Shown: positions 1-10,476 of the stretch, one piece after another
Layout of the letters: each line of letters opens with the position of its first letter
Position numbering within the stretch: position 1 is the stretch's first letter
Position numbers and translations under genes: made by a program
Assembly (NCBI RefSeq): GCF_030247185.1
Contig: NC_080572.1
Span: 130,825,567 to 130,889,566 of the forward strand
Direction: 5' to 3'
Length of the DNA: 64,000 nucleotides
Source of the DNA: Malaya genurostris
Taxonomy: Eukaryota > Arthropoda > Insecta > Diptera > Culicidae
Notes under the pieces: model-generated
What the model saw: only the letters and a program-made list of their open reading frames with translations
The model's database searches: none
Told to the model about the DNA's origin: nothing

Positions 1-812
1 GGATCACGAGAACGTTGATATTGAAAGATTTCTAGCTTCAATAATGTAATGATACAAATTATCCATTGCTGTGTCGATGTCCGCAGAATTTTCTAAAATA
101 GTTTCATGATCCACATGATTTTCAATGTGAGATCTGTAATCCAACCAATTAGCTCTGTGAGTCTGAATGTTACAGGAAGATGATCTGAGTCAAAGTCAGC
201 ATGTGTAATCGGTTCACTATAAATGTAACTTTGATCTGTTAGAACCAGATCAATTGTAGAGGGATTTTTCACGGAAGAGAAGCAAGTCGGATTACTGGAA
301 TGAAGAACTGTGAAGTAACAAGATGGTTATGAAGTATTTTACCGTTACTGTTATTTTGCCTACAATTCCATTGGACATGCTTTGCATTTAAGTTCCCTAT
401 TACGAAAACTTTCGGTCGATATCTTGTGAGTTTTGCAAATCGTTTAAAAAAAATTTTAATTGTTCGCCGGTGCATTGGAATGACAAATATGTGCCAGTGA
501 TGAATTAAACTCCATGCATGGTTTCAACTTCGATTCCCAAGCTTTCGTTATATAGTATTAAAAGAAGGTAAAATTCGATGTTTAATTTGCCGTTGGACAA
601 AAATGCAACTCCACCACTCATTCCAGTAAACCTGTCAAGTCGATGAACCACATAACGTGGATTTCTTTTCAATTTGACATTTGGTTTAAGAAAAGTTTCT
701 GTCACAATGGTAATATGAATTTGTGAACTTTGAGAAAATTATAAAATTCATCTTCACTCGATTTTAAAGATCGAGCATTCCAATTTAAAATATTCAAATA
801 ATTATTTACCAT
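1..812 (-). pseudogene. Element 1 ORF2 N-terminal endonuclease fragment
   Basis: Encodes the start of an apurinic-type (APE) endonuclease, the enzyme that nicks target DNA to prime reverse transcription. ATG at 810-812 opens a frame with the NWNARSL motif typical of Jockey-clade ORF2. Homology to element 6 ORF2 continues to the left edge, including residues matching NVKLK, GGGVAF and a NLNAKHVQW stretch. Small indels near 715 and in the A/T runs around 450 and 550 break the frame, and a block is deleted close to the left edge. The fragment cannot encode an active enzyme. Confidence 0.8.
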
Positions 813-873
813 AACTGTTAAATTTTGAATTCATTTTATTATTATTTGCAAATTGCCATGCGATTTGAAATGC

Positions 874-1140
874 TTAAAAAAGTGATGAAGTCGAATTCAT
901 TCGGATGATCATTTCAAAAAGTTGATCTTGTAGGTAGATCATTTTATTTTCCATTATATCGCCTAAATCGACTTCGTTTAAAGAAGCGAATGGCATATAA
1001 GAAATATTGGTAGGTAGATGTCTACCTGTTACACTAGTGTAACTGCCATTAGAAGAAGATGATTTGGCCGATCTACCTATTAATAAATTGTTTTCGTTAG
1101 AAGAAAAACTGGAAGGCTCCTGTTTCTGTTTTGCCTTTCT
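874..1140 (-). pseudogene. Element 1 ORF1 C-terminal fragment
   Basis: Low-complexity Ser/Asn-rich C-terminus of the gag-like ORF1, with a SSSSNGSY tract and the terminal segment NEVDLGDI followed by MIYLQDQLF. Element 6 has the same tail at 44879-45196. The reading frame is fused at its left to P-repeat sequence, so its apparent N-terminal residues (MRKAK) are not gag. The rest of ORF1 resumes at 3776 on the far side of the P-repeat block. Confidence 0.8.
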
Positions 1141-1534
1141 CATATAAAAAACTCAGCCTCACTTGAAAAACCGACTAGTGAAAATTGTCACATACCATTC
1201 GACTCAGTTCATCGAGCTGAGCAATCTCTTTCTCTCTGTGTATATATGTGTGTATGTGTCAAATCATCTCACTAGGTTTTCTCGGAGATGGCTGAACCGG
1301 TTTTGATTAACTAAGATTTAAATGAAAGGTATCGTGGTCCCATACGGAATTCCTGAATTGCATCAGGATCCGACCTACGGTTCCGGAGTTATAAGGTAAA
1401 GTGTGTTCAATATTGTACACCGTCACTTAAACCAGTGAATTAAAAAAAACCTGTTTTAATCCACCTAGTGGTGTAATGATGCCTTTCTCATGTACATATA
1501 ATATTGTGGTATTCTATTCAAAAATTTTCTCTTC

Positions 1535-2465
1535 GTACTTCCGGAGCCGGATACCGGGAACCAGGATAGCCGGAATCGGTTTGCTTAGTTGCCTACTGAT
1601 AATGACTATCGATTTGTGTAGTTTTGAACCAGTTTAGAAAAATTTTCACGTTTTTTGCTTCGCCGGTTTAAGTGGCGGTGTACAATATTGAACACACTTT
1701 ACCCTATAATTCCGGAACCGGAAGTCGGATCCGGTTGAAATTCAGGAATTCCGTATGGGACCACGAGACCTTTCATTTGAATCTAAGTTTGTGGAAATCG
1801 GTCAAACCATCGCTGAGAAAAGTGAGTGAGATCCATTTTGGTATATATGACCACTATATCTGGTACTTCCGGAACCGGATATCGGGAACCAGGATAGCCG
1901 GAATCGGTTTGATTAGTTGCCTACTGATAATGACTATCGATTTGTGTAGTTTTGAGACCAGTTTAGAAAAATTTTCACGTTTTTTGCTCCGCCGGTTTAA
2001 GTGGCGGTGTACAATATTGAACACACTTTACCCTATAATTCCGGAACCGGAAGTCGGATCCGGATGAAATTCAGGAATTCTGTATGGGACCACGAGACCT
2101 TTCATGTGAATCTAAGTTTGTGGAAATCGGTCAAACCATCGCTGAGAAAAGTGAGTGAGATCCATTTTGGTATATATGACCACTATATCTGGTACTTCCG
2201 GAACCGGATATCGGGAACCAGGATAGCCGGAATCGGTTTGATTAGTTGCATACTGATAATGACTATCGATTTGTGTAGTTTTGAGACCAGTTTAGAAAAA
2301 TTTTCACGTTTTTTGCTTCGCCGGTTTAAGTGGCGGTGTACAATATTGAACACACTTTACCCTATAATTCCGGAACCGGAAGTCGGATCCGGATGAAATT
2401 CAGGAATTCCGTATGGGACCACGAGACCTTTCATTTGAATCCTAGTTTGTCAAAATCGGTTCAGC
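1535..2465 (+). repeat. Tandem array, 329-bp unit, about 2.8 copies
   Basis: Identical landmarks (gcggtgtacaatattgaac) occur near 1674, 2003 and 2332, a 329-bp period, with only a few substitutions between units. The unit carries the P-family core and happens to stay open in one frame, giving twin 131-codon ORFs that are not genes. A related pair of units in the opposite orientation lies at about 2680-3330. Confidence 0.85.
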
Positions 2466-2501
2466 TATCTCCGAGAAAACCTAGTGAGATTATTTGACAC
2501 A

Positions 2502-2520
2502 TACACACACACACACACAC

Positions 2521-2555
<35 letters not shown>
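2502..2555. repeat. (CA)n microsatellite in P repeat
   Basis: About 54 bases of (AC)n with two ATAC interruptions, just before the conserved P-family end segment (gctcagctcgatgaactgag). Similar CA tracts occupy the same relative place in the P copy at 20.5-21.9 kb (20946-20999 and 21721-21801) and at 48163-48193. Confidence 0.9.
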
Positions 2556-2559
<4 letters not shown>

Positions 2560-3775
2560 TTGCTCAGCTCGATGAACTGAGTCGAATGGTATATGACACT
2601 TGACCCTCCGGGCCAATTTTCACTAGTCGGTTTTTCAAGTGATTGCATAACCTTTCTATATGAGAAAGGCAAAACGTAAAAAAAATTCTAAACTAGTCTC
2701 AAAACTACATAAATCGGTGGCCATTATCAGTAGGCAACTAAACAAACCGATTCCGGTTATCCTGGTTCCCGGTATCCGGTTCCGGAAGCACCGGAAATAG
2801 TGGTCATATATACCAAAATGGATCTCACTCACTTTTCTCAGCGATGGTTTGACCGATTTCCACAAACTTAGATTCAAATGAAAGGTCTTACGGTCCCATA
2901 TGGAATTCCTGATTTTCATCCGGATCCGACTTCCGGTTCCGGAGTTATAGGGTGAAGTGTGTTCAATCTTGTACACCGTCACTTAAACCGGCGAATCAAA
3001 TGAAGTAAACAAATTTCTAAACTGGTCTCAAAACTACACAAATCGGTAGTCATTATCAGTAGGCAAAACAAACAACAAACCGATTTCGGCTATCCTGGTT
3101 CCCAGTATTCGGTTCCGGAAGCACCGAAAATAGTGGTCATATATACCAAAATGGATTTCACTCACTTTTCTCAGTGATGATTTGACCGATTGGATTCAAA
3201 TGAAAGGTTTTACGGTCCCATACAGAATTCCTGAATTTCATCCTGATCCGACTTCCGGTTCCGCAGTTATAGGGTAAAGTGTGTTCAATATTGTACACCG
3301 TCACTTAAACTGGCGGAACAAAAACTGTAAAAATATGTTGTAAACTGGACTCAAAACCGTTATTCCTAATCTTAGGCTCAAATGAAAGGTCTTGTGGTCC
3401 CACCAAAAATTCCTGCATATTTTCGGATTCAACAAACATTTAAATCGTCATTTAGAGTTCGATGGCAAAACTGCATAAAATCTTCAAAATTTGAATAAAA
3501 ACTAGTAGAGTTTGTACGTCATGTTAGTTGGTGGCGTACGAACCGACTTCGATTATACCGGTTCTCGGGTTCCGGTGCCGGAAGTGTATATAATAGTGAA
3601 CCCACTTCGTTTTCTTAAGGACGAGCAAAGCACTATTTCATTCTGTATGTTATGAACATACAATCTCTTGATTTCATTCAAAAATCGAGGAGAAATTTTT
3701 TTAATAGAATACCACAATATTATACATGAGAAAGGCATCATTACACCACTAGGTGGATTGAAACAGGTTTTTTGT

Positions 3776-5144
3776 TTGTTTACATCGAAAGAATTAAGTA
3801 GTAGTTGTGTACCTGTTATAAAAGCATAACTGTTATTAGAAGAAGATGATGACGATGTCGACCTACCTGTCAATAAATTGTTGTCGTTTTGTAAATTTAA
3901 GGTCGTTGATTTGACTTGTTGTCTAAGCGAACGAGCGTTTAAATTTTTTTCCCTGACAGGACATCTCAAATAATTGGATTTATGATTTCCATCGCAATTT
4001 GAACAATAAAATTTATCAGTGGTTTCATTCATTGGACAAACGTCTTTCGAATGCGATTTACCACAATTCAAACACCGTATATCCATATGACAATTTTTGG
4101 TTCCATGGCCGAAGCCTTGGCAACAACGACATTGCGTTAAGTTTGCAATACCATTATGCCGTTTATAATGTTCCCAATGAATTTTAATGTGGAAAATGAA
4201 ACCTACTTTTTCTAAAGTTTTCAAATAGCTTACATCACTTCGATTGAAGTGTATTAGGTAAAGTTCATGGGAAATTCCAGAGCGTAGTTTAGAAGTACCA
4301 TTCGCTCTTTTTTCATAAGTATTGCTTGGGAAGAGGCAAAAACAAGCAATTCTATTAGTTCATTTTTAATTTCATCAGTACTTTGATCATTTGATAAGCC
4401 TTTCAAGACAGCCTTGAAGGGTCTGTCTGATTTTATATCATATGAATAAAATTTATGAAGTTTCTCTAACAAATATCAGATAAGACGTTCGTAATCTTCC
4501 ACTCCATCGACCAAGACTCGACATTCTCCTCTTCGTCCGATTTGAAATGAGACTTTTACTTCCGGGAGAAAAGTAGAAAGCTCAGTACGGAAATCATCAC
4601 CGTCACTGCAGGCATAGATGGTAGTTTCTACCCAGAGCGACATGCGTCCATTTTGGGAATTTTAGAAGAATTTTCTTCTATGTCGCTACAATCGGATTCA
4701 GGAAGAATTTCATAAATATTGTTAGACGGCATAGAATCAACAGAAGGGAAGTTTATCCGTTGTCTTTTATTTTTGCATTCAAATTCTATAAGATCGTAAG
4801 AATGTTATTAGAAAAATGTTGAATAACGGATTGTGATTTATTCCGTATTGAAGTCACTAATTAACAGGGTCTGAGTGTTTAGTAGAATATTAGGAATACA
4901 GGTTTTTAAGTAAATTGAACCTGATACACTGAAGAAGAATGTAAGTTGGATTCGAAATACGTATTTGGAAGGTGACGTCTTTTATACATGTTTTTTTTTA
5001 AAGTGTTGTTGTGATACATACTGAATGTGTATAGTGACATGATATACTTATAGTAGAATTCAATGGTGTTAAAAAATCTTTATTCTATCGTATTGAATTA
5101 TTTTTAGCCTTAGGCTTGTTGCCTTTCCGGTTGGACACAGGTAT
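3776..5144 (-). pseudogene. Element 1 ORF1 (gag-like) N-terminal and zinc-knuckle part, broken
   Basis: Gag-like nucleic-acid-binding ORF1 of the Juan/Jockey-like family. Recognisable segments are DRPFKAVLKGLSNDQ (about 4380-4450) and three CCHC knuckles between about 3955 and 4140 (CRCCQGFGHGTKNC, CLNCGKSHSKDVC, CSNCDGNHKSNYLRC). The start codon corresponding to element 6's ATG is ATA here (5142-5144). Frameshifts occur near 4240 and 4475, and a 236-bp insertion interrupts the N-terminal part. The left end is cut by the P-repeat block. Not functional. Confidence 0.85.
4853..5088. mobile_element. 236-bp insertion with 9-bp target-site duplication
   Basis: Alignment of element 1 with element 6 shows extra sequence here, flanked by the 9-bp direct repeat cgtattgaa at 4844-4852 and 5089-5097. 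In element 6 the site is uninterrupted (about 46300). The insert begins gtcactaattaacaggg and ends aaaaatctttattctat. It has no ORF and I see no clear terminal inverted repeat. It could be a SINE-like or MITE-like element; the family is not recognised. Confidence 0.75.
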
Positions 5145-5573
5145 TTTTGAAATGAATGAAATTTGAAATTAAATTTACGTAGGCTAAATTAGTCTTGGAT
5201 TAGACTCCTAGTTTAAAAAGTTTTGATAAAGACTGATTTTGTGGTAGTCTGAATAAAGACTGATTAGTTCGAAGAATAGTACTTTGAGTAGCTAGCCTTA
5301 AAAAAGGCTGATTAATTTCTTAGTCTGATTATATTAAAATATAACTCTTTGTATAGCCTTGAGAAAGGCTGACTAATTGTTAGTCTTTAAAACGACTGTT
5401 AGTGATCAGGTAGCCTTGGAAAGAACTGAAGCCTTGAATCAATGAAACTCTAGGTAGCCAGAAAAAAATTTCCAGGAGCCAAGAGCTAAACGCGTGCGGT
5501 GCGAACGACTGTTCAACACCGACGCATTCTCATATCTCTTATATTCTCATATATAGGGCATTCCACGCAAAGT

Positions 5574-6329
5574 CAGCCACCCAATTTTTTTCGGTAAAGA
5601 ACTCGAAAATGTTATTCGACACGTATTTTTTTGTTTCAATATGGTACGTGGAATGTTCGAGATATGATTTTTCAAAATATCGCGTTTTATAAAAAGAGCC
5701 AATTACTTTTAGAAAAATTGCAACTGTGCAAAAACATTATGTCGCCATTATTTTATTACTCACGCAAATCCTTTGTCTCAATTTTACTCGTTTTCTGCTT
5801 GAAACGTTGCTAACAATAAACTGATAAAGTTAGGATTCGATCTGTGGCGCGACATGTGTCGGCAAGTTAAGCCCGTAACCGAGCGAATTGCGCTGCGGTA
5901 CGCTTCGCGCGTGCGGGCCGTGATTGAAAAATTCACTGCTTTGAAAGTATAGATCTTTCCACTCTGAAACTTGTGTTAACACTTAACACTTAAGTGAAAA
6001 GATTGTGTTAAGCCCCTTCTTTTTTTCAACCAAAAAAAAAAAGAAAAAAAATTAGGCCCACGTTTGAATTTTTTTTATTTGTTTATAAATTTTTAACTTT
6101 TTCCATTACATTAACTTTAAGGAAAAGATTTATTTAAAAGCTAAAGACAAGACGCACATTTCATGTCTTGGACGAATTTTTATATCTTTTTTAGATTTCA
6201 CAGTATAGGCTGTTGAAAAAAGGCTCTTTTTGAAAACGCGAAATTTCAAAAAATCATATCTCGAAAATTGAAATCAAAAAATATGTGTCGAATATTTTCG
6301 AGTTCCTTACCGAAAAACCGTCGGGTGGG
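5574..6329. mobile_element. Foldback MITE with ~110-bp inverted arms
   Basis: The left arm (about 5574-5702) contains tcggtaaagaactcgaaaat and gagatatgatttttc. The right arm (about 6221-6329) contains their reverse complements (attttcgagttccttaccga, aaaaatcatatctc). The arms are imperfect, with a short extra block in the left arm around 5643-5656. The ~520-bp interior is AT-rich and has no credible ORF; a 60-codon frame at 5631-5813 is arm sequence. Probably a non-autonomous DNA transposon. Confidence 0.75.
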
Positions 6330-6802
6330 AAATGTCAGAGAAATAACTGGATGTCGTGAATACGAAAACAACTGACATGTTCCTTAACACTTCCGAATAT
6401 CAATTAGTTGATCAATAGTATGAATTATGCAAGCATTCCCCTTTTCCACATTTTTCGCAAAAACAAAGAAGGCTTCATTTGATCTAGATTACTGTGAATT
6501 TCACACAGCGAAAAGTGCAAAACTCAAATCAAACAGTTCTAGATTTGCACTAAACTGAGGATTTTTCCCATCGATTTGCGAGCAAGAAATCCTAATAGTT
6601 CTTTAGAAAACTTTTAGAGCCATTAGAACGGCTGATTTTGTGTAATGCTTTCCACCGTTGCTTTTTCATCAATGCAAATGACTGGCAGCTGTGACGTAAT
6701 CGCTCTTGTCGGATGCGAAACTAGCTTTGCAAACGACACAAAATACATCTGCTCGCAGTGGTGATAGAATCCAAACTGATCCAATTTTGGTTGAGAGGCT
6801 TG
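6329..6802 (+). repeat. M-family fragment (A and B segments)
   Basis: Starts gggtgggaaatgtcagag and runs through a segment near 6673-6700 (aatgcaaatgactggcagct) to ccaattttggttgagaggc. The same order is found at 15465-16009 and, inverted, at 10700-10960 and 11210-11275. The first ~150 bases (A segment, with ggatgtcgtgaatacga) also occur alone at 21916, 23968, 52733, 53985 and 56228, and on the minus strand at 62565-62722. Non-coding. Confidence 0.75.
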
Positions 6803-7527
6803 TTTTGTCGTGAATACGACTTACTTTACTATGGGGTGCCGTTTCAAAACTTACCCTCTGAGAGAGTGATAAGTTTTTGATCGTGAATATCTCTTGTTGT
6901 ATCTAACGAATCAACATAATTTTTGCTACATGTCATCGGAAATATGATCACAATTTTATGATAAAATTTTGAGTTGTGTAACATAATCTCAAATGATTCA
7001 AAATTAAACTTTTCTTAAATGTTTGGTATAAACAAGTATCAAAGAGGATAATTCATAAGGCGCGTTTGTCTTTCTCGTATTTTTAAAGCTCATAGCTCAG
7101 TGATTTGTGAAAGGATTTATATAATCTAACTACCAATAGAATCGAAATTTTTCAACTTAAGTGTGTAAAGAAAAAGCATTGAAGTATTTCAATAGTACAC
7201 TATTGAAAAACCTGTCTCATTTGACCCATGTCAACACCAGCCAATCAGAACGCGTTCTGAGGAAGAGAACAAAATATCTGCTGTTGTACAACAAATCGAT
7301 CGAGAAAATGTTCCGAACAGTGTTTAATATCGTAGTGAGTTCCACAACTTGGTCCTTCTGAAAGGCAGGAATGAATCCCGTACAGCATCCGGATAGTTTC
7401 TTTCAGTGAAATGCAAATCCGGAATGAAATATCCAAAATTAAAATTCTATATGCTGCTATTTTTATAACCGTTAGGACCGCCCATTAGTGAAAAAGCTAC
7501 AAACGAAATCAGGTAAAAACAAGCCTC

Positions 7528-8265
7528 TCAACAAGTTTGAATATTTTACACACGACATACCTTCCACTAAACCATTAAAGGTAGTCCTGCGCGGTTTACC
7601 AGATTTGCTGACGAATGAGCTCCAGCAAGCTTTAACGGAAAAACTACTGAAACCGTTAGAGGTGTATAAAATAAGAAGACAGAATGAAAACACCAAGTAT
7701 CAACTCTACCTGATCCAATTAGAGAAAGGCTCTGTAACGCTAAATGAGTTAAAAAACATAAAAGCACTCTTCCATATAATTGTTGAATGGGAGCGTTACA
7801 AATCCGTGCACCGTGATGTGACGAAATGAACCAATTGCTTGAATTTCGGACATGGAGCGAAAAACTGTTTCATCCGCTCCAAATGTATCAAGTGTGGCGA
7901 AATTCACAAACTAGATGAATGTTTGATGGATCAAATCAAAGAAAAAATGTTTCAACTGTGGCGAGAATCACCTTTCCACAAATAGATTCTGTAAAAAACG
8001 TGCGGAATACATCGAAATTCACAACAAAAATGCTACCCAAAACCAACCCAGGAGAAGAACACTTCCTCCTCCAGCGATCAAGGACCAGAACTACCCAATG
8101 CTAACTCCTCGATTGGGAATCCCTAATCTATTGCCGATAAATCCTCAACAACCACTGCCGAAAGCTCCAACATCTGGATCATCAAAGGCGGAAAAACGTG
8201 ATGGACCATCGGTGCACTTGCCTCCAGGATTCCAATGTCTCAGAAAAATGTTCCTCTCCCCCTGA
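7528..8265 (+). pseudogene. Element 2 ORF1 (gag-like), broken
   Basis: Encodes the middle and C-terminal part of a gag-like RNA-binding protein. EYFTHDIPSTKPLKVVLRGL begins at about 7537, followed by YLIQLEKGS. The first zinc knuckle is interrupted by TGA at 7827-7829, where the related copy at 37.1-37.8 kb has a cysteine codon. The rest of that knuckle (CLNFGHGAKNC) and a second one (CIKCGEIHKLDEC) follow in the same frame. A third (CFNCGENHLSTNRFC, about 7948) needs a frameshift. A proline-rich tail follows. The reading frame just upstream (KKLQTKSGKNKPLN) is M-repeat sequence. Confidence 0.8.
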
Positions 8266-8390
8266 GGAAACATCACCGCTCTACACACCGGTGCAGCTCG
8301 CCGTTTTATTTCAACATCTTTCAACTACTCTGCGCATTTGCAAGTCTCGTTTCGAACAGATCTACACCCTTGGTTTATTTGTCATCGAAA

Positions 8391-10476
8391 ATGGCTGTTA
8401 AATTGAAGCTGGTCAACTGGAACGCATGCTCACTCAAGAGCCAAATTATCGAATTGGGAGTCTTTCTTGAGGAGAAAAGGATTGACATTGCTTTCATCAT
8501 CGAAACTCACCTCAAACCTGAGGTGAAAATCAACATACCAGGATTCCGCCTGGTAAGACGAGATCGACCGAACACCAGAGGGGGAGGTGTAGCTATTGCG
8601 ATCAGGAATAAAATCAACTGTCAACTACTACCGAGTTTACAACTACAATTCATCGAAGCTGTAGGAGTGGAAATAACCACATCTGTCGGCACCATCACCT
8701 TCATCGTGGCATACTGCCCGAAACAAGCGTCAGCCCGCAATGAAACATCAACTTCTCTTCGGCAAGACATCATCAAGTTGACTCGACGGCCGGGTCAGTT
8801 CATCATTACTGGCGACCTAAATGCGAAACACCAATCCTGGGGGAACTTGACGAAACCAAAACGGCGAAATATGGAGCAACGATGCATTACAGCCGGCGCA
8901 ACTATCATCTGGTCAACTGAGGACGGTTTCAACAATGTGTTGGCAACAACATGAACTATAATCACCATCCAGAAACGCAGTCAGACATCGATCATCAACT
9001 CCACTCCATTGTATCTGCTATCTCACAGGCAAGTCAACAACATGTACCAGCTTCTCGTATGGTGAGTAACTATCTAAATATCGATAATCTTACTAAAGAT
9101 CTCATCCGCCTTCGTAACACCACTCGCAGACGGTACCAACGTACTGGGCTACCTTCGTTAAAAACCGATGTCAATCGTATGACAAAATCATTCAGGCTAG
9201 AATGATTGATCTCAAGAACAATAACTTTTCATCCAAAATTCGCGCCCTCCCAGATTGTTCAAAGTCGTTCTGGAAACTGACAAAAATTTTAAAAACTAAA
9301 CTCAGGCCCATTCCACCGTTGTTACCATTAGACATCAACAACTGCCCAGTGGATCGTCTAATAACTCCCGTAGAGAAGGCAACTGAGATAGGTCGGCATT
9401 TCGTGAGCTCCCACAATCTCGGACAAAACATTATTAGCCCGCATGAAGCGGCTGTTAGAAACAATGTGAACAACCTACTGGTTTCCAACGACTTTTCGGA
9501 GGAGTTGGAGATCACAGCTCACGAACTGTCGACCTACGTTAAAACATCCAAAAACATGAAGGCCCCAGGTTTCGATAACATCCTAAACATAGAACTCAAA
9601 CATATGAGCTTCGAGTTCTTTAATCATCTTGCGACGATCTTCAACCAATGTCTTCGACTTAGCTACTTCCCCTCGTTGTGGAAGTCAGCTAAGGTAATAC
9701 CCATAAAGAAACCTGGGAAAGACCCTTCTTCTCCTAAAAGTTATCGTCCCATCAGCCTTCTCTCGGGAATATCAAAGCTTTTTGAAAGGGCTATCTATCG
9801 ACGTCTGCTTGCATCTACCGAGCAACATAACATTCTACTCGATGAACAATTCGGTTTTCGACAAGGATGATCCACTGTCCACCAACTGACCCGCGTCACC
9901 AACATCCTCTAAAGGAAGAAATCCCTGTCCAAAACATCTGCTATAAATGCATCGAAGACACTGACCATTATTTTCTCACATTCAAAATCCCAGAGACTTG
10001 TTCCGGCTGAGGACTGTAAAATCATACTAAACGGCACAGCGGTGGAATGGACCAATGAAGCAGTCTATACAGGCTTGACTCTGGACAACAAGATGATCTT
10101 CAGGCAACAGGTTGACAAAACAATCAATAAATGTAACATCCTACTAAAATTATTGTATCCACTAATAAACCGTAAGTCGACCTTATCCCTGAGGAACAAG
10201 CTTGCTGTCTATAAACAAATCATCCTTCCCGTGATTGAATACGGAATGCCAATTTGGGAGAGTTGCGCAAAAACTCATCACCTACAACTTCAACGTGTTC
10301 AGAATAAATTCCTCCGAATTATCTTGAACACCCCTTCACGAACAAGAACAACCGAGATCCATCGTCTAGCCAGAATGCAAACTTTGGCGGAGAGATTTCA
10401 AAACAACATGCGACGGTTCAAGGACCGATGCGAAGCCTCTGAACAGCCCACCATACGAGAACTGGTAATACATTAG
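8391..10476 (+). pseudogene. Element 2 ORF2 (endonuclease-reverse transcriptase), two catalytic blocks deleted
   Basis: Starts at ATG 8391 with the VNWNACSLKS endonuclease motif, then IETHLKP and ITGDLNAKH. The frame stops at 8954, and the C-terminal endonuclease part carrying the expected SDH motif is missing. The linker (8951-9205) and RT front half (9202-9870: NMKAPGFDN, KPGKDPSSPKSYRPISLLS, EQFGFRQG) follow in shifted frames with a TGA at 9868-9870. At about 9940 the sequence jumps to the thumb region (NASKT, GLTLDNKMIF), so the segment with the catalytic (F/Y)ADD motif is deleted. The C-terminus ends at 10476. Certainly inactive. Confidence 0.85.

Larger units (their letters stand above)
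1134..3775. repeat. P-repeat block: three P copies in alternating orientation
   Basis: Contains a partial minus copy (about 1134-1440), a plus copy (about 1449-2672) and a minus copy (about 2673-3773). The plus copy starts with ccacctagtggtgtaatgat followed by gcctttctcat, and ends with tatgagaaaggc, so its ends carry short inverted repeats. The interior has repeated segments built on ttccggaaccgg and gtgtacaatattgaacacac. Family members recur at 13322-13365, 20512-21914 and 47239-48215. No protein is encoded. The block sits inside ORF1 of element 1. Confidence 0.8.
1..5524 (-). mobile_element. Element 1: Juan/Jockey-like non-LTR retrotransposon, interrupted, cut by window edge
   Basis: Minus-strand element of the same family as the one at 41.7-46.7 kb (element 6). 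Matching blocks are the ORF2 start (1-812), the ORF1 C-terminus (about 874-1133), the rest of ORF1 (3776-5144) and the 5' leader (5145-5524). The 5' end is placed near 5524, where the match to element 6 stops just after the shared segment gcgaacgactgttcaac. Relative to element 6, a block of about 87 bases is missing after position 23. The element is interrupted by P repeats (about 1134-3775) and by a 236-bp insertion (4853-5088). Both ORFs are broken, so it is a dead copy. The 3' part lies left of the window. Confidence 0.85.

Noticed and set aside
1672..2396. Twin 131-codon ORFs, nearly identical, offset by 329 bp
   Set aside because: They are the same satellite unit read twice; composition and position follow the tandem P-repeat array, with no protein family resemblance.
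1535..2465. CRISPR-like or other regularly spaced array
   Set aside because: Units are long (329 bp) and contiguous without variable spacers; this is a eukaryotic satellite-like repeat.
7488..7829. 113-codon ORF beginning KKLQTKSGKNKPLNK, with the same start seen again near 19567 on the minus strand
   Set aside because: The shared start is M-repeat sequence read through into retrotransposon gag; it is a chimera created by insertion, not a conserved protein.
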